Shown here: positions 15,994-24,775 of the stretch, one piece after another
Layout of the letters: each line of letters begins with the position of its first letter
Position numbering within the stretch: the first letter of the stretch is position 1
DNA from: Actinoallomurus iriomotensis
GTDB taxonomy: Bacteria; Actinomycetota; Actinomycetes; Streptosporangiales; Streptosporangiaceae
Assembly (NCBI RefSeq): GCF_030269445.1
Contig: NZ_BSTJ01000008.1
Location: 372,001 to 436,000 of the forward strand
DNA: 64,000 nt
Direction of reading: 5' to 3'
Made by a program: the position numbers and the translations under genes
Notes under the pieces: generated by a model
Told to the model about the DNA's origin: nothing
Databases searched by the model: none
Seen by the model: only the letters and a program-made list of their open reading frames with translations

Positions 15994-17781
15994 TCACGGC
16001 GGGTCGAGGTACGCGCGGGCCTGGAGGGTGAACAGCTGGGCGTACGTGCCGCCGGCGCGGAGGAGCGTCTCGTGGTCGCCCACCTCCTCGACGCGGCCCT
16101 GGTCCAGGACGACGATCAGGTCGGCCATCCGTACGGTGGAGAAGCGGTGTGAGACCAGCACCGTCACACCGCCCGCCTCGCGTCCGGCGCGGGACACCTC
16201 CGCGAACCGGGCGAACAGCCGTGCCTCGGCGACGGCGTCCAGGCTCGCCGTCGGTTCGTCGAGGACGGTCAGCAGCGGCGCCGGGCGCATCAGGCCGCGG
16301 GCGAGCGCCAGCCGCTGCCACTGCCCGCCGGACAGCTCGTGGCCGCCGGTGAACCACCGGCCCAGCGGCGTCGCCAGGCCGTCCGGCAGGCGCTCCACGA
16401 CCCGGCGCGCCCCACCGCGGGCCACCGCGCCGCCGACCGCCGCGTCGTCGCCGGCGCGCGGCAGGTCACCGACGCCCACGACCTCGCGAGCGGTCAGGCT
16501 CGGGCGCAGGAAGTCCTGGAAGACCGCGGTCGTCCGCTCGCGCCACCGGTCGGCCGGCATCGCGGCCAGGTCCTCGCCGTCGGCCAGGATCCGGCCCTCG
16601 GACGGGACGTACATGCGGGTCAGCAGCTTGACCAGCGTCGTCTTGCCCGCGCCGTTCTCACCGACGACCGCGACGGTCGCGCCGGCGGGCAGGGTGAGGT
16701 CGACGTCGCGCAGCACCGGTTCGTCCCGGCCCGGGTAGGCGAAGGTCACCGACTCCAGCCGGATGCCGGTGCGCAACGCCGACGGCACCGCCCCGTCCGC
16801 CGCCGAGCGCGTCGCCGCCGCGTACCGTTCCAGCCACAGCAGTCGCCGGGCGGTACGGACCGCGGCGGCGAGCGAGCCCGCCGTGTCGGTGGCGCTCGAG
16901 ACCTGCACCTGGGCGCGGCGCATCAGGCTCACCGCCATGACCACCTGCCCGGGTGAGGTGTGCCCGTGGACCGCCCGCAGCACCAGCACGATGATCACGA
17001 CGACGAACCCGGCGGCGTAGCAGACCCACCCCAGCCCCTCCCAGGCCGCGCCGAGCAGCGCCGCGCGGACCGAGCCGGCGCGCACCCGTTCGGCGATCGC
17101 CGAGTGCCGGGCGGCCAGAGCGCCGGTGACGCCGTACGTGCGCAGCTCCTTGGTGGTGTCGGCGGTCGTCGCCAGGCCGAACAGCTGGTCCGCGAGACGC
17201 CGGTCGGCGGCGAGCGCGTCACCGGACGCCTGCTGGACACGGCTCGCCCGCCGGTCGGCGAGCATCGGCGCCAGGCCGACGAGCGGCACGGCCATCACGG
17301 GCGGGTACACGGTCGCGAGCAGCACGATGATCGCGATGCTGCGGATGGCCACCTGCCATCCGGCGAGGAGCTGCCGCGCGGCGCCCGCGAGCGTACGGCG
17401 GCCCTCGCGGAGCTGGTCGATCTCGCTGAGCAGGTCGGGGCGTTCGAGGTGTTCGACGCCGGGCACGGCGTTGATCAGGATGGCGATGCGCGCCATGAGG
17501 TACGAGCCGACCCGGTCGGTGAGCGTGGAGTTGCGCGCCGCCGCCATCGTCGACAGCGTCCACGCGAGGGTGAACAGCACCGCGACCACGCACACGCCGG
17601 TGACGACGCGTGCCCCGTCGTGGGCGAGGGCCCCGTCGACCATGAGGTGGAACCCGAGCGGGAACGTCGCCGACGCGACCGCGGCCACGGTCGTGGCGGC
17701 GACCGCCCACGCGAGCACGCCCGGCGCCGCCCGCCACGCGGGACCCACGAGGACGCGCAGCACATTGCCGGAGGCGCTCAT
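15994..17781 (-). CDS. ABC exporter half-transporter (membrane + ATPase), second gene
   Basis: A 595-residue fusion of a six-helix membrane domain (about residues 15-330) and a nucleotide-binding domain. Walker A (GENGAGKTT) is near 375, the signature LSGGQ near 482, Walker B (LTVLDEPT) near 505, followed by a switch His in LVSHRFST. The start at 17781 gives an ATGA overlap with the upstream ABC gene, so the two are translationally coupled and probably form a heterodimer. The 3' end is only 1 base from the convergent thioesterase stop. Substrate unknown; MarR control suggests drug, lipid or peptide export. Confidence 0.92.
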   Translation of the reverse strand: MSASGNVLRVLVGPAWRAAPGVLAWAVAATTVAAVASATFPLGFHLMVDGALAHDGARVVTGVCVVAVLFTLAWTLSTMAAARNSTLTDRVGSYLMARIAILINAVPGVEHLERPDLLSEIDQLREGRRTLAGAARQLLAGWQVAIRSIAIIVLLATVYPPVMAVPLVGLAPMLADRRASRVQQASGDALAADRRLADQLFGLATTADTTKELRTYGVTGALAARHSAIAERVRAGSVRAALLGAAWEGLGWVCYAAGFVVVIIVLVLRAVHGHTSPGQVVMAVSLMRRAQVQVSSATDTAGSLAAAVRTARRLLWLERYAAATRSAADGAVPSALRTGIRLESVTFAYPGRDEPVLRDVDLTLPAGATVAVVGENGAGKTTLVKLLTRMYVPSEGRILADGEDLAAMPADRWRERTTAVFQDFLRPSLTAREVVGVGDLPRAGDDAAVGGAVARGGARRVVERLPDGLATPLGRWFTGGHELSGGQWQRLALARGLMRPAPLLTVLDEPTASLDAVAEARLFARFAEVSRAGREAGGVTVLVSHRFSTVRMADLIVVLDQGRVEEVGDHETLLRAGGTYAQLFTLQARAYLDPP

Positions 17782-19592
17782 CGGCTCTCCCCGAAGCGGG
17801 CGACCTGGAGCCGGAACATCTCCGCGTACGTCCCGTCCGCCCGCAGCAGCTCGTCGTGGGTGCCGGTCTCGGTGACGTGTCCTCCGTCGAGCACCGCGAT
17901 CCGGTCGGCCCGCCGTACGGTCGAGAAGCGGTGTGAGATCACCACGCTCGTCACCCCCTTGGTGATGTCGAGGAACCGGTCGTAGAACCGCGCCTCGGCC
18001 CGGACGTCGAGCTGCGCGGTGGGTTCGTCCAGGACGAGGATCCGCGCTCCGCGCTCGACGGCGTACAGCGCGCGGGCGAGCGCGACGCGCTGCCACTGAC
18101 CGCCGGACAGGTCCTGGCCGCCGTCGTACTGCGCGGACAGCACCGTGTCCCACCCGCCGGCCAGCCCGTCGACGAGGTCGGCGGCGCCCGCGCGGCGCGC
18201 GACGCGTGCCAGCGCCTCGGGGTCGACCGGCTCACCGAGCAGGTCGAGGGCGACGTTCTCCCGCGCCGTCAGCGGGAAGCGGGTGAAGTCCTGGTAGACC
18301 ACGGCGACCTGCCGCTGCCACGCGCGGGCCGGCAGGCCGGTCAGCGGTACGCCGTCGATGAGGATCCGGCCCGCGGTCGGGTCGCGCAGCCGGGCCAGCA
18401 GCGTGACCAGGGTGGTCTTGCCCGCGCCGTTCACCCCGACGATCGCGGTGGACGTGCCCGCCGCGAGAGTCAGGCCGAGGCCGGACAGCACGTCCTGATC
18501 GCTCCCGGGATAGCGGAATCCCACGGACTCGAACACCACGCTCTCGCGCGGCAGGTCCGTGACCGGGACGGCGGCGTCGTCGTCCCCCTCGGGCTCGGCG
18601 GCGGTCAGGTCGCTCGTGAGCGCGTCGAGGTCCGGCACCGAGGCGAGCATGCCCTCCAGGGCGAAGTCGGCCGCGTTGACGCTGCCGGCCTGCATGCTCG
18701 CGGGGAGCATCGTCAGCATCACGACGAGCGCGCCCAGCGTGATCGTGTGGTGGTACGCCGCCCGGCCCAGCGTCGCGGCGCTCGCCGCGTACACGCCGAG
18801 GACGAGCGCGCTGAGCAGCGCGATCCGCCGGTTGATCCGCCGGGCCTCCGCCCACGAGGGCCGCATGGCCTCGCCGTACAGGGCGCGGTGGCGGCCGACC
18901 AGCCAGTCGGCGAGGCCGAATACCCGGATCTCCCTGGCCGCCTGCGGACCCCGGGCCAGCCCGGCGAAGTACCAGCTGCGCCGCAACGTCTCCGTCGCCC
19001 GGCGGTACGTGCCGACCCGCGACCGTACGAGGGCCCGCAGCGGCCGGTTGAGCACCAGCCACATCGCCAGGACGCCGAGCCCCAGCCACCAGCGGAACGC
19101 GGCGAGGACCGCGCACGCCAGCACGCCCGACAGCCGGTCACCGGTACGGCCGATCAGCGCCATCGCGGCGCCCGCGGGTTCCTGGTTCATCAGCTCGCCC
19201 TGGGCCGAGGACAGCCGGTCCAGTACGGCCGGGTCCTCCAGATGGTCGATCCCGGCCGGGGCGGACACGGCCTCGATCAGCCGCCGCCGCGTCACGACGG
19301 TCATCCGCGCCTGGACCACCGAGCTCAGCGCGTCCTCCACCGGGCCGCGCAGCAGGGAGACGGCGTACAGGCCGCCCGCGACCCCGAGCCGCACGAGCAT
19401 CCGGTGCCCGGCCGGCGAGCCGAGCCCGTCCTCGACCGCGGCCGGGATGCCGCCGACCGTACGGCCCATCGCGATGAGGACGACGTTGGGCAGCAGCGCC
19501 TCGACGACCATGAACACCAGGGCGGCGGCGAACAGGCCGGGCGCGGCGGAGGCGAAGTCGCGCAGGACCCGCACGCGGGGCGCGGACCTCAC
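17778..19592 (-). CDS. ABC exporter half-transporter (membrane + ATPase), first gene
   Basis: A 604-residue partner of the next gene with the same layout: membrane domain (about 15-330), Walker A (GVNGAGKTT) near 384, LSGGQ near 494, Walker B (ILVLDEPT) near 522 and the H-loop VISHRFST. It overlaps the MarR gene upstream by 4 bases and the second ABC gene downstream by 4 bases, so the three genes form one tight operon. Both ATPase sites keep the Walker B Glu, so neither is obviously a degenerate site of the kind seen in many heterodimeric exporters. Confidence 0.92.
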   Translation of the reverse strand: MRSAPRVRVLRDFASAAPGLFAAALVFMVVEALLPNVVLIAMGRTVGGIPAAVEDGLGSPAGHRMLVRLGVAGGLYAVSLLRGPVEDALSSVVQARMTVVTRRRLIEAVSAPAGIDHLEDPAVLDRLSSAQGELMNQEPAGAAMALIGRTGDRLSGVLACAVLAAFRWWLGLGVLAMWLVLNRPLRALVRSRVGTYRRATETLRRSWYFAGLARGPQAAREIRVFGLADWLVGRHRALYGEAMRPSWAEARRINRRIALLSALVLGVYAASAATLGRAAYHHTITLGALVVMLTMLPASMQAGSVNAADFALEGMLASVPDLDALTSDLTAAEPEGDDDAAVPVTDLPRESVVFESVGFRYPGSDQDVLSGLGLTLAAGTSTAIVGVNGAGKTTLVTLLARLRDPTAGRILIDGVPLTGLPARAWQRQVAVVYQDFTRFPLTARENVALDLLGEPVDPEALARVARRAGAADLVDGLAGGWDTVLSAQYDGGQDLSGGQWQRVALARALYAVERGARILVLDEPTAQLDVRAEARFYDRFLDITKGVTSVVISHRFSTVRRADRIAVLDGGHVTETGTHDELLRADGTYAEMFRLQVARFGESR

Positions 19593-20041
19593 CGGGCGTC
19601 CTCGATGTCGTCCCAGGTCGCCAGGTCCGCCATGAGCGTCCCGGCGATCCGCAGCACCTCCCGCTCCGTGGGCGACAGGCGCTCCATCGCCTGTGCCAGC
19701 CAGGCGGTGCGGGATCGTACGTCCTCCCGGAGCCGCGCGGCGCCCTGCTCGGTGAGGTGGAGGAGGACCTGCCGCCGGTCCGTGTCAGAGGGCCCGCGAG
19801 CGATCCAGCCGCGTTCTTCCAGCCGGGCGAGCGTCCGCGTCAGCGTCTGCGGCTTGGCCCGCTGGAGGGCGGCGAGACGGCCGGCCGTCAGCGGCCCCTC
19901 ACGACCCAGGTGAGTGAGCGCGCTGATCATCGACAGGGTCGTGCCGTCACGCGGCCGCTCGGCGCGCATCCGCTGCGCGAGGTTCGTCGCGCCGATGGAC
20001 GCCGCGACGGCCGCCTCGGGCAGTTCCGGGAAGTCCTCCAC
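19589..20041 (-). CDS. MarR family regulator of the ABC operon
   Basis: A 150-residue MarR protein with HTH and wing (LAALQRAKPQTLTRTLARLEERGWIARGPSDTDRRQ marks about residues 55-90; DTDRRQ is the wing signature). It uses a GTG at 20041 and has no good ribosome site. Upstream, TTGAAA and CTAATC lie 17 bases apart with the palindrome GCCATGGC in the spacer, so the transcript may have a very short leader and be autoregulated. As first gene of the operon it likely senses the exporter's substrate. Confidence 0.9.
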   Translation of the reverse strand: MEDFPELPEAAVAASIGATNLAQRMRAERPRDGTTLSMISALTHLGREGPLTAGRLAALQRAKPQTLTRTLARLEERGWIARGPSDTDRRQVLLHLTEQGAARLREDVRSRTAWLAQAMERLSPTEREVLRIAGTLMADLATWDDIEDAR

Positions 20042-20171
20042 GGCCGAGGAGATTAGTAAGCCATGGCGAAGGGTTTCAATCGATTTTTACCGCGAGTGGC
20101 CGTTGATCAGTACGCGACTGCGTACGAGAGGGGGAGTGGGTCACCTGTTCCGGGCATCCGCCGGACGTTTC

Positions 20172-20209
20172 GGCCCCCGCCCGGCGAGTCGGACGGCCGG
20201 ACGGGGGCC
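20172..20209 (-). terminator. Hairpin terminator after the DUF326 gene
   Basis: 13-base arms (20172-20184 and 20197-20209) pair with one wobble when read on the minus strand, with a 12-base loop. It sits 10 bases past the stop of the minus-strand DUF326 gene. Confidence 0.6.
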
Positions 20210-20218
20210 TGGCCGTGC

Positions 20219-20575
20219 TCAGGCCCGCACGCCGGCCAGGCTGCGGCACGCCTCGGCGCAGGTCCGGCAGATCCCGGCGCAGCGCTTCATCACCGGGTCA
20301 CTGTTCATCGTCATGCACGCCTCGGCGCACATGTCCGCCACGCGGCCGCACGTGGCGGCCATCTCCACGGCCTGGGGCGACTGGCGCGTGATCATGTCGG
20401 CGCATGCGCGGGCGGCGTCGACGCAGTCCATCAGTGGGCCCATCATCATCATGTCGACGTACTGGCCGCCCTGCTGCAGGCAGTGCGCGATCGTCTGTTC
20501 GCAACAGCTGTAGCTTTCGATGCAGGCGTCGATGCACTTCTGCATATCGCCGCTGATCTTTCCCCCGTAGTTCAC
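20219..20575 (-). CDS. Cysteine-rich four-helix-bundle copper-binding protein (DUF326)
   Basis: A 118-residue cytoplasmic protein with about a dozen Cys in helical spacing (CIDAC, SCC, HC, DC, AC, TC, MC, AC, RC, C-x2-C, AC), plus Met-rich stretches (DMMMMG). This matches the DUF326 four-helix bundle, a family that includes Csp copper-storage proteins, where Cys residues lining the bundle hold many Cu(I) ions. GTG at 20575 is chosen because GAGGAGG precedes it at 4 bases. No signal peptide is present, so it is of the cytosolic Csp3-like type. It stands alone with its own terminator. Confidence 0.87.
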   Translation of the reverse strand: MNYGGKISGDMQKCIDACIESYSCCEQTIAHCLQQGGQYVDMMMMGPLMDCVDAARACADMITRQSPQAVEMAATCGRVADMCAEACMTMNSDPVMKRCAGICRTCAEACRSLAGVRA

Positions 20576-20835
20576 GGTTCCTCCTCGGACGTGGCCCCGC
20601 CTACTTCGCGGGCCGCAACTTATGACCCTCATGTGGCCATATTCCCCAGGCCGCGCGTCCGAGTTGCCGACAGTCGCCGCTTTTATAAGGGTCGCCCATT
20701 ATTTTGCTCCGCTCGCCACGCCGCGAGATCCGGACCTCTGGGGGGAGCGAGTTACGGTTGTGCACTCCGCGCGTGACAGGAACCGGATACGGTCTTTGGG
20801 CTGACAGTCCAGATCATCCCGATACTCGAGGGGGG

Positions 20836-22341
20836 ATGAGCGTGTCCGGCCCGACGGACGAGAACGTTCCCGCATCCGCCGTGTCCTCTGACGAGGACGA
20901 GAGCCGGACACCGGATCAGGACGCGGTGCTCCCGCCGCCGGAGGAGCCCGCCGAGCCGACCGCCGGGACCGATGAGGATCCGGCCGGGGAGGCGGCCCCG
21001 AACGAGGTGGGCCGGGCGGGGACGCGCCCGTGCGCCTACTGCGGGCGGCCGCTCCCGCAGCACGGTGACTCGTCGCCGGTGGTGCGGTACTGCCCGGACA
21101 ACGGCGGCGCGTGCGCGAACGCCGCGGCTGAACGGCGGCGGCGCGACCAGGACACTCCAGGACTCGCCGGCCAGGTGGCGCGTACGTGGGACATGGTGGA
21201 GCGGCTGGAGGACGTCGCGGAGCTGCTGGCAATGTCGCTCACGGGAGGCCTGAGCGTGGCGGGGGTGGAGCGCCGGCTGGCCGAGGCGCGGGCCGAGGCC
21301 GCGACCGCCCTGGCCGAGGCCCACCGCGAGCGTGAGGCGGCGCGCCTGGAGGCCCAGCAGGGGCTCGCCCAGCTCGGCGCCGCGCACGACGAGGTACGGC
21401 GGGCCGAGGCGCGGGTGGCCGAGCTGGCCGCCCAGCTCGAGGCCGCACGCGCCGAACGCGACACCGCCCGCGAGATGGGCAACGAGGCGACCCGTACCGC
21501 CGAGGCCGCCAACACCGCGATCGCCGCCGTACGGGAGGAGCGTGATCGGCTCGTGCGGCGGGTCGCCGAGCTCACGTCCGCCCTGGACGTGGCGCGGGAG
21601 GAGCTCGCCGGCGCCAAGGAGGCGCAGAAACGGTCGGCGGAGCTGGAGGAGGCGCGTACCCGGCTCCGCACGGCCGAGTCCGAGCTGGACGAGGCCCGCG
21701 CCGACGCCGACGCCGCGCAGAAGGCCCGCGCCGCCGCGGAACAGGCGTGCGCCGAGGCCGACCGTCAGGCGCTGGAGGCCCGCTCCCACGCGGAGGAGAT
21801 GAGCCTCGAACGCGACGAGATCGTCGCCGAGCGCGACTCGCTGGCCGCCGACCTCGTGGCGTGCCGCGAGGAGCTGGACGCCGCGAAGCCGCGCCTGGCC
21901 GAGGCCGAGCGGATCGCCGCCGAGCTGGCGGAGTGCCGCGGCGAACTCGAACAGCACCAGTCCCGGCTCGTCGAGCAGCAGCTCAAGTCCCGCGAGCACT
22001 CCCAGATGGTCGACCAGCTCCGCGGCGCCCTGGCCACGATGATCGCCGAACGCGACGCGGCCCGCGCCGAGGCGGACGAGGCCCGCGGCGAGTTGGAGCG
22101 GCTCGTGAACAGCAGCCCGTCCCGCTCACGCCATGCGCGTCCCACGGAGTTCGGTGCCCCCCCGGCCTCGACCTCCGGTCCGTACTCGACGCCGCCGGGC
22201 CCGTTCGCCGCGCCTCCGCCTCCGCCTCCGCCGCCTCCCAGCCAGGACCTACCCCCGGGGCACGACCTGGGCGGGGTGACCGGCCCGCCGGAATCCTTCC
22301 GCCGCGACCGGTTCCTCCCTCCGGAGGAACCGGCCTCCTGA
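20836..22341 (+). CDS. Coiled-coil protein with N-terminal Cys motif and proline-rich tail
   Basis: About 501 residues, family not recognised. Residues 1-60 are acidic and disordered. Next comes a likely zinc site (PCAYCGRPLPQ ... YCPDNGGAC, about 64-95) resembling a bacterial HMA-type CxxC...C-x6-C knuckle. About 120-430 is one long Ala/Glu/Arg coiled coil with clear heptads, and the last 65 residues are Pro-rich with a run of nine prolines. The ATG at 20836 lies too close to the GAGGGGGG box; the in-frame GTG at 20842 has better spacing and may be the true start. Similar proteins in actinomycetes are uncharacterised; a scaffold or KfrA-like DNA-binding role is possible. Confidence 0.8.
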   Translation: MSVSGPTDENVPASAVSSDEDESRTPDQDAVLPPPEEPAEPTAGTDEDPAGEAAPNEVGRAGTRPCAYCGRPLPQHGDSSPVVRYCPDNGGACANAAAERRRRDQDTPGLAGQVARTWDMVERLEDVAELLAMSLTGGLSVAGVERRLAEARAEAATALAEAHREREAARLEAQQGLAQLGAAHDEVRRAEARVAELAAQLEAARAERDTAREMGNEATRTAEAANTAIAAVREERDRLVRRVAELTSALDVAREELAGAKEAQKRSAELEEARTRLRTAESELDEARADADAAQKARAAAEQACAEADRQALEARSHAEEMSLERDEIVAERDSLAADLVACREELDAAKPRLAEAERIAAELAECRGELEQHQSRLVEQQLKSREHSQMVDQLRGALATMIAERDAARAEADEARGELERLVNSSPSRSRHARPTEFGAPPASTSGPYSTPPGPFAAPPPPPPPPPSQDLPPGHDLGGVTGPPESFRRDRFLPPEEPAS

Positions 22342-22344
22342 CCC

Positions 22345-23667
22345 TCACCTCCCGGGCGGTGACGCGGGCCGTACCGTGTTGGCCGCCACTCGGGCCAGGA
22401 CGCCCGGAGAGAACAGCGACGCCGGGGCGGACGTGAGGGCCAGCACGTCCAGCAGGCCCGCGCACACGCGGCGGTCGACGTTCGCCGCCGCCACCACCCG
22501 GTCCACGTACGCGTTGATCAGCCGCGTGCTCAGCCGGGTCGGGGCGGCCACGGTCTCCCGGTACCGCAGGTCCTCGCCGGTGGCCACCAGCCAGGCACCC
22601 GCGGCGCTGCGGCTCGCTCTCTTCTGGAAGCGGCGTTCGAGGTCGTCGCGGTCCTCGCGCAGGCAGCGGTCCAGGGCGACGGCGGAGATGGCCGCCACGC
22701 TCATGCCCTGCCCGTAGATCGGGTTGAACGCGCACGCCGCGTCGCCCATCACCACGAAGCCGCGCGGCCAGGCGGGCAGCCGTTCGTAGTGGCGCCGGTG
22801 GTTCGCGGTGCGGCGGAAGCCGCGGATCGGGCCGAGCGGCTCCGCGGCGCGGATCGCCTCGTACAACACCGGGTCGCGCAGGCCCTTGGCGAACGCCAGG
22901 AACTCCTCCTCATCCGTCGGACCGTAGTCGCCGCCCGCGCCGGACAGGCTGCAGATCCACCGGCCGCCCTCCTGCGGGAACAGCCCGCCCGTACGGCGCC
23001 TCTCCGGCGGGTCCGCCTGCAGGTAGAGCGCCTTCCAGCCCGGGTCGAAGCCGTCCGGGATGGCATAGAAGCGGCTCGCGTACCCCAGCAGCGGGTCCAC
23101 CAGCGTCTCGGGCGGCGCGGGGTAGCCGAGGGCCGTCAGCCACTCGGGTGCCCGCGATCCCCGTCCGGTGGCGTCGACGACGAGGTCGGCCGCGATCGTC
23201 TCGCCCGACCGCAGCGCCACCCCGGCGACGTCGCGGCCCCGGGGCACCAGATCCACCACCTCGTGCCCCTCCAGCACGTCCAGACAGGGCGCGTCGCCGG
23301 GGAGCCGCGACCGTAAGGCCCAGTCCAGCAGCGGGCGGCTGAACGTCAGCATCCGCGTCACCTCGAACCGTGTGCGCCAGCCGGCCGCGGTCAGCCATAA
23401 GACGTCCGACGGGACCCCGATCTCCACGGCGCCCGCGGTCAGGAGCGTCTTCTCCAGCCCGGGAAACAGCTCCTCCAGCAGGCGGAGCCCCCGGGTCCAC
23501 AGGACGTGCAGGTGCCGTGACTGGGGGATGCCGGGCCGGAACGCCGCACCGGCCGGGTACCGGTCGCGCTCGACGAGGGTGACGCGGGCGAAGTGGCCGG
23601 AGAGGATCCGGGCGGCGAGAAGCCCGGTGAGGCTGCCGCCGATGACGACGGCGTGGTCGCGGTTCAT
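22345..23667 (-). CDS. FAD-dependent monooxygenase-like flavoprotein
   Basis: A 440-residue flavoprotein. GGSLTGLLAARIL (9-21) is the dinucleotide-binding motif, VDATGRGSRAPEWL the mid-protein motif, and GDAACAFNPIYGQGMS the GD motif that contacts FAD. It belongs to the FAD_binding_3/geranylgeranyl-reductase-like class but has no obvious halogenase WxWxIP motif. GGGGAGG precedes the ATG. It is divergent from a TenA-like gene with 127 bases between, so the two may share control. These enzymes hydroxylate or oxidise aromatic or polyketide-like molecules with NAD(P)H and O2. Confidence 0.88.
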   Translation of the reverse strand: MNRDHAVVIGGSLTGLLAARILSGHFARVTLVERDRYPAGAAFRPGIPQSRHLHVLWTRGLRLLEELFPGLEKTLLTAGAVEIGVPSDVLWLTAAGWRTRFEVTRMLTFSRPLLDWALRSRLPGDAPCLDVLEGHEVVDLVPRGRDVAGVALRSGETIAADLVVDATGRGSRAPEWLTALGYPAPPETLVDPLLGYASRFYAIPDGFDPGWKALYLQADPPERRRTGGLFPQEGGRWICSLSGAGGDYGPTDEEEFLAFAKGLRDPVLYEAIRAAEPLGPIRGFRRTANHRRHYERLPAWPRGFVVMGDAACAFNPIYGQGMSVAAISAVALDRCLREDRDDLERRFQKRASRSAAGAWLVATGEDLRYRETVAAPTRLSTRLINAYVDRVVAAANVDRRVCAGLLDVLALTSAPASLFSPGVLARVAANTVRPASPPGR

Positions 23668-23739
23668 GTACGGCCTCCCCGGACGGACGGGGGCGGACAA
23701 AAGCTCCACGGGGCGAGTCGGTTCTATGAAAGCGGCATG

Positions 23740-23767
23740 TTGACCCTCTGTATAGGGCGCGGATACT
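23740..23767 (+). promoter_or_regulatory. Candidate sigma-70-type promoter of the TenA-like gene
   Basis: TTGACC (23740-23745), a 16-base spacer and GATACT (23762-23767) precede the TenA-like gene by 27 bases, leaving room for its GAGGAG ribosome site. The elements fit the actinomycete housekeeping consensus moderately well. Confidence 0.45.
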
Positions 23768-23794
23768 GGGAGGCCGAGAGCGAGGAGTCGCGCC

Positions 23795-24556
23795 ATGACG
23801 ACGAACAGCCACGCCACCCGGCCGCCTTCCCGTACCCAGCACCACCGGATGGTGAAGCGGGAGCTGACCGAGACGCCCCATCCGGAATGGGCCCTGACCA
23901 TGATCGACGCGCTCCGGCCGGAATGGTCGGCGGTCTTAGAGTCGCCGCTGTTCACCGCGACGGCGGACGGGGAGTTCCCCGAGGCGGCCTGGCGCCGGGT
24001 CCTGCTCGACTTCTTCTGCGTCGTCGAGGCCTTCCCGAAGTACATGGGCGTGTACCTGGCCAAGACCACATTCGGCCAGACGCCCGGCGACCACCTCGCG
24101 CGCGACTGGCTGATCGGCAACATCCGGACCGAGGCCCTGCACGCCCAGTGGTACGCCGACTGGGCCGCCGCCCACGGCATCGGCCTGGAAGAACTCGTCT
24201 CCCACCGTCCCGGCCCCGAGGTCGGCGCGCTCTACGAGTACCTCTGGTCGATGTGCTACCGCGGCTCGCTCGCCGAGGCGTTCGGCGCGGTGAACTACGC
24301 GATCGAGGGTGCGACGGGGGAGTGGACGCGGCTCGTCCTGCCCGCCTTCCGCAAGCGGTACGCCGACGACCCGCACGCGTTGCGGTGGCTCACCGAGCAC
24401 GCCGAGTACGACGACGCGCACCCGCGGGAGGCGTTCGAGCTGATCAAGATCACCGTGCGGGACGAGGCCGACCGGACGAAGGTGGAGGCGGCCGCACGGC
24501 GTTCACTCGAACTCTTCCGGCGCGGTTTCGACGCGGGTTTCCACGCGGTTGGGTAA
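23795..24556 (+). CDS. TenA/PqqC-like protein, candidate haem-oxygenase-like diiron oxidase
   Basis: A 253-residue all-helical protein of the TenA/THI-4/PqqC family, of the group annotated as iron-containing redox enzymes. Acidic and His residues are placed as in haem-oxygenase-like diiron enzymes such as UndA: Glu78, E113-x2-H116 (RTEALHAQWY), Glu171, then His202 and His209 with Asp206/207 in EHAEYDDAHPREAFELIK. Thiaminase-type TenA Cys chemistry is not obvious. It is divergent from a flavin monooxygenase, unlike thiamine operons, which argues for a specialised-metabolism oxidase. The iron site is inferred from motif spacing. Confidence 0.8.
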   Translation: MTTNSHATRPPSRTQHHRMVKRELTETPHPEWALTMIDALRPEWSAVLESPLFTATADGEFPEAAWRRVLLDFFCVVEAFPKYMGVYLAKTTFGQTPGDHLARDWLIGNIRTEALHAQWYADWAAAHGIGLEELVSHRPGPEVGALYEYLWSMCYRGSLAEAFGAVNYAIEGATGEWTRLVLPAFRKRYADDPHALRWLTEHAEYDDAHPREAFELIKITVRDEADRTKVEAAARRSLELFRRGFDAGFHAVG

Positions 24557-24565
24557 TGTGAGGGT

Positions 24566-24603
24566 GAATTCTCGATCAAATCCGACGGACTTTGGTCGAA
24601 TTC
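24566..24603 (+). terminator. Hairpin after the TenA-like gene, likely terminator
   Basis: TCGATCAAA (24572-24580) pairs with TTTGGTCGA (24591-24599) with one G-U pair, and the inner TCC/GGA extends the stem. Copies of GAATTC flank it (24566-24571 and 24598-24603). It starts 10-16 bases after the stop codon. The sequence is AT-richer than its surroundings. Confidence 0.5.
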
Positions 24604-24775
24604 TCGCCTGATATCGGAATGGTCGGGCACTAGTTCGTGGCGATATGTCGCGAGCACTCCTTCCTGCGGCCTTTCTCGCTGCTGCGATACGGTGGCATCT
24701 CTGCTGCTCAGCGTGGGTATCTCATGGTCGATCACGCTTTGCGTCGAACGGTCCGAGCCGCAGGAAGGGTTGCGA

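Noticed and set aside
22345-23667. Flavin-dependent tryptophan halogenase
   Set aside because: The GxGxxG-like and GD motifs fit, but I see no WxWxIP motif, so a monooxygenase call is safer.
23795-24556. Thiaminase II (TenA) function
   Set aside because: No thiamine genes or TPP riboswitch nearby, no evident catalytic Cys in the expected place, and the Glu/His pattern fits the diiron-type branch better.
24566-24720. c-di-AMP (ydaO-type) riboswitch before the L,D-transpeptidase gene
   Set aside because: Cell-wall genes in actinomycetes can carry one, but the conserved ydaO core sequences are not visible here; only a simple hairpin near the TenA gene end was found.
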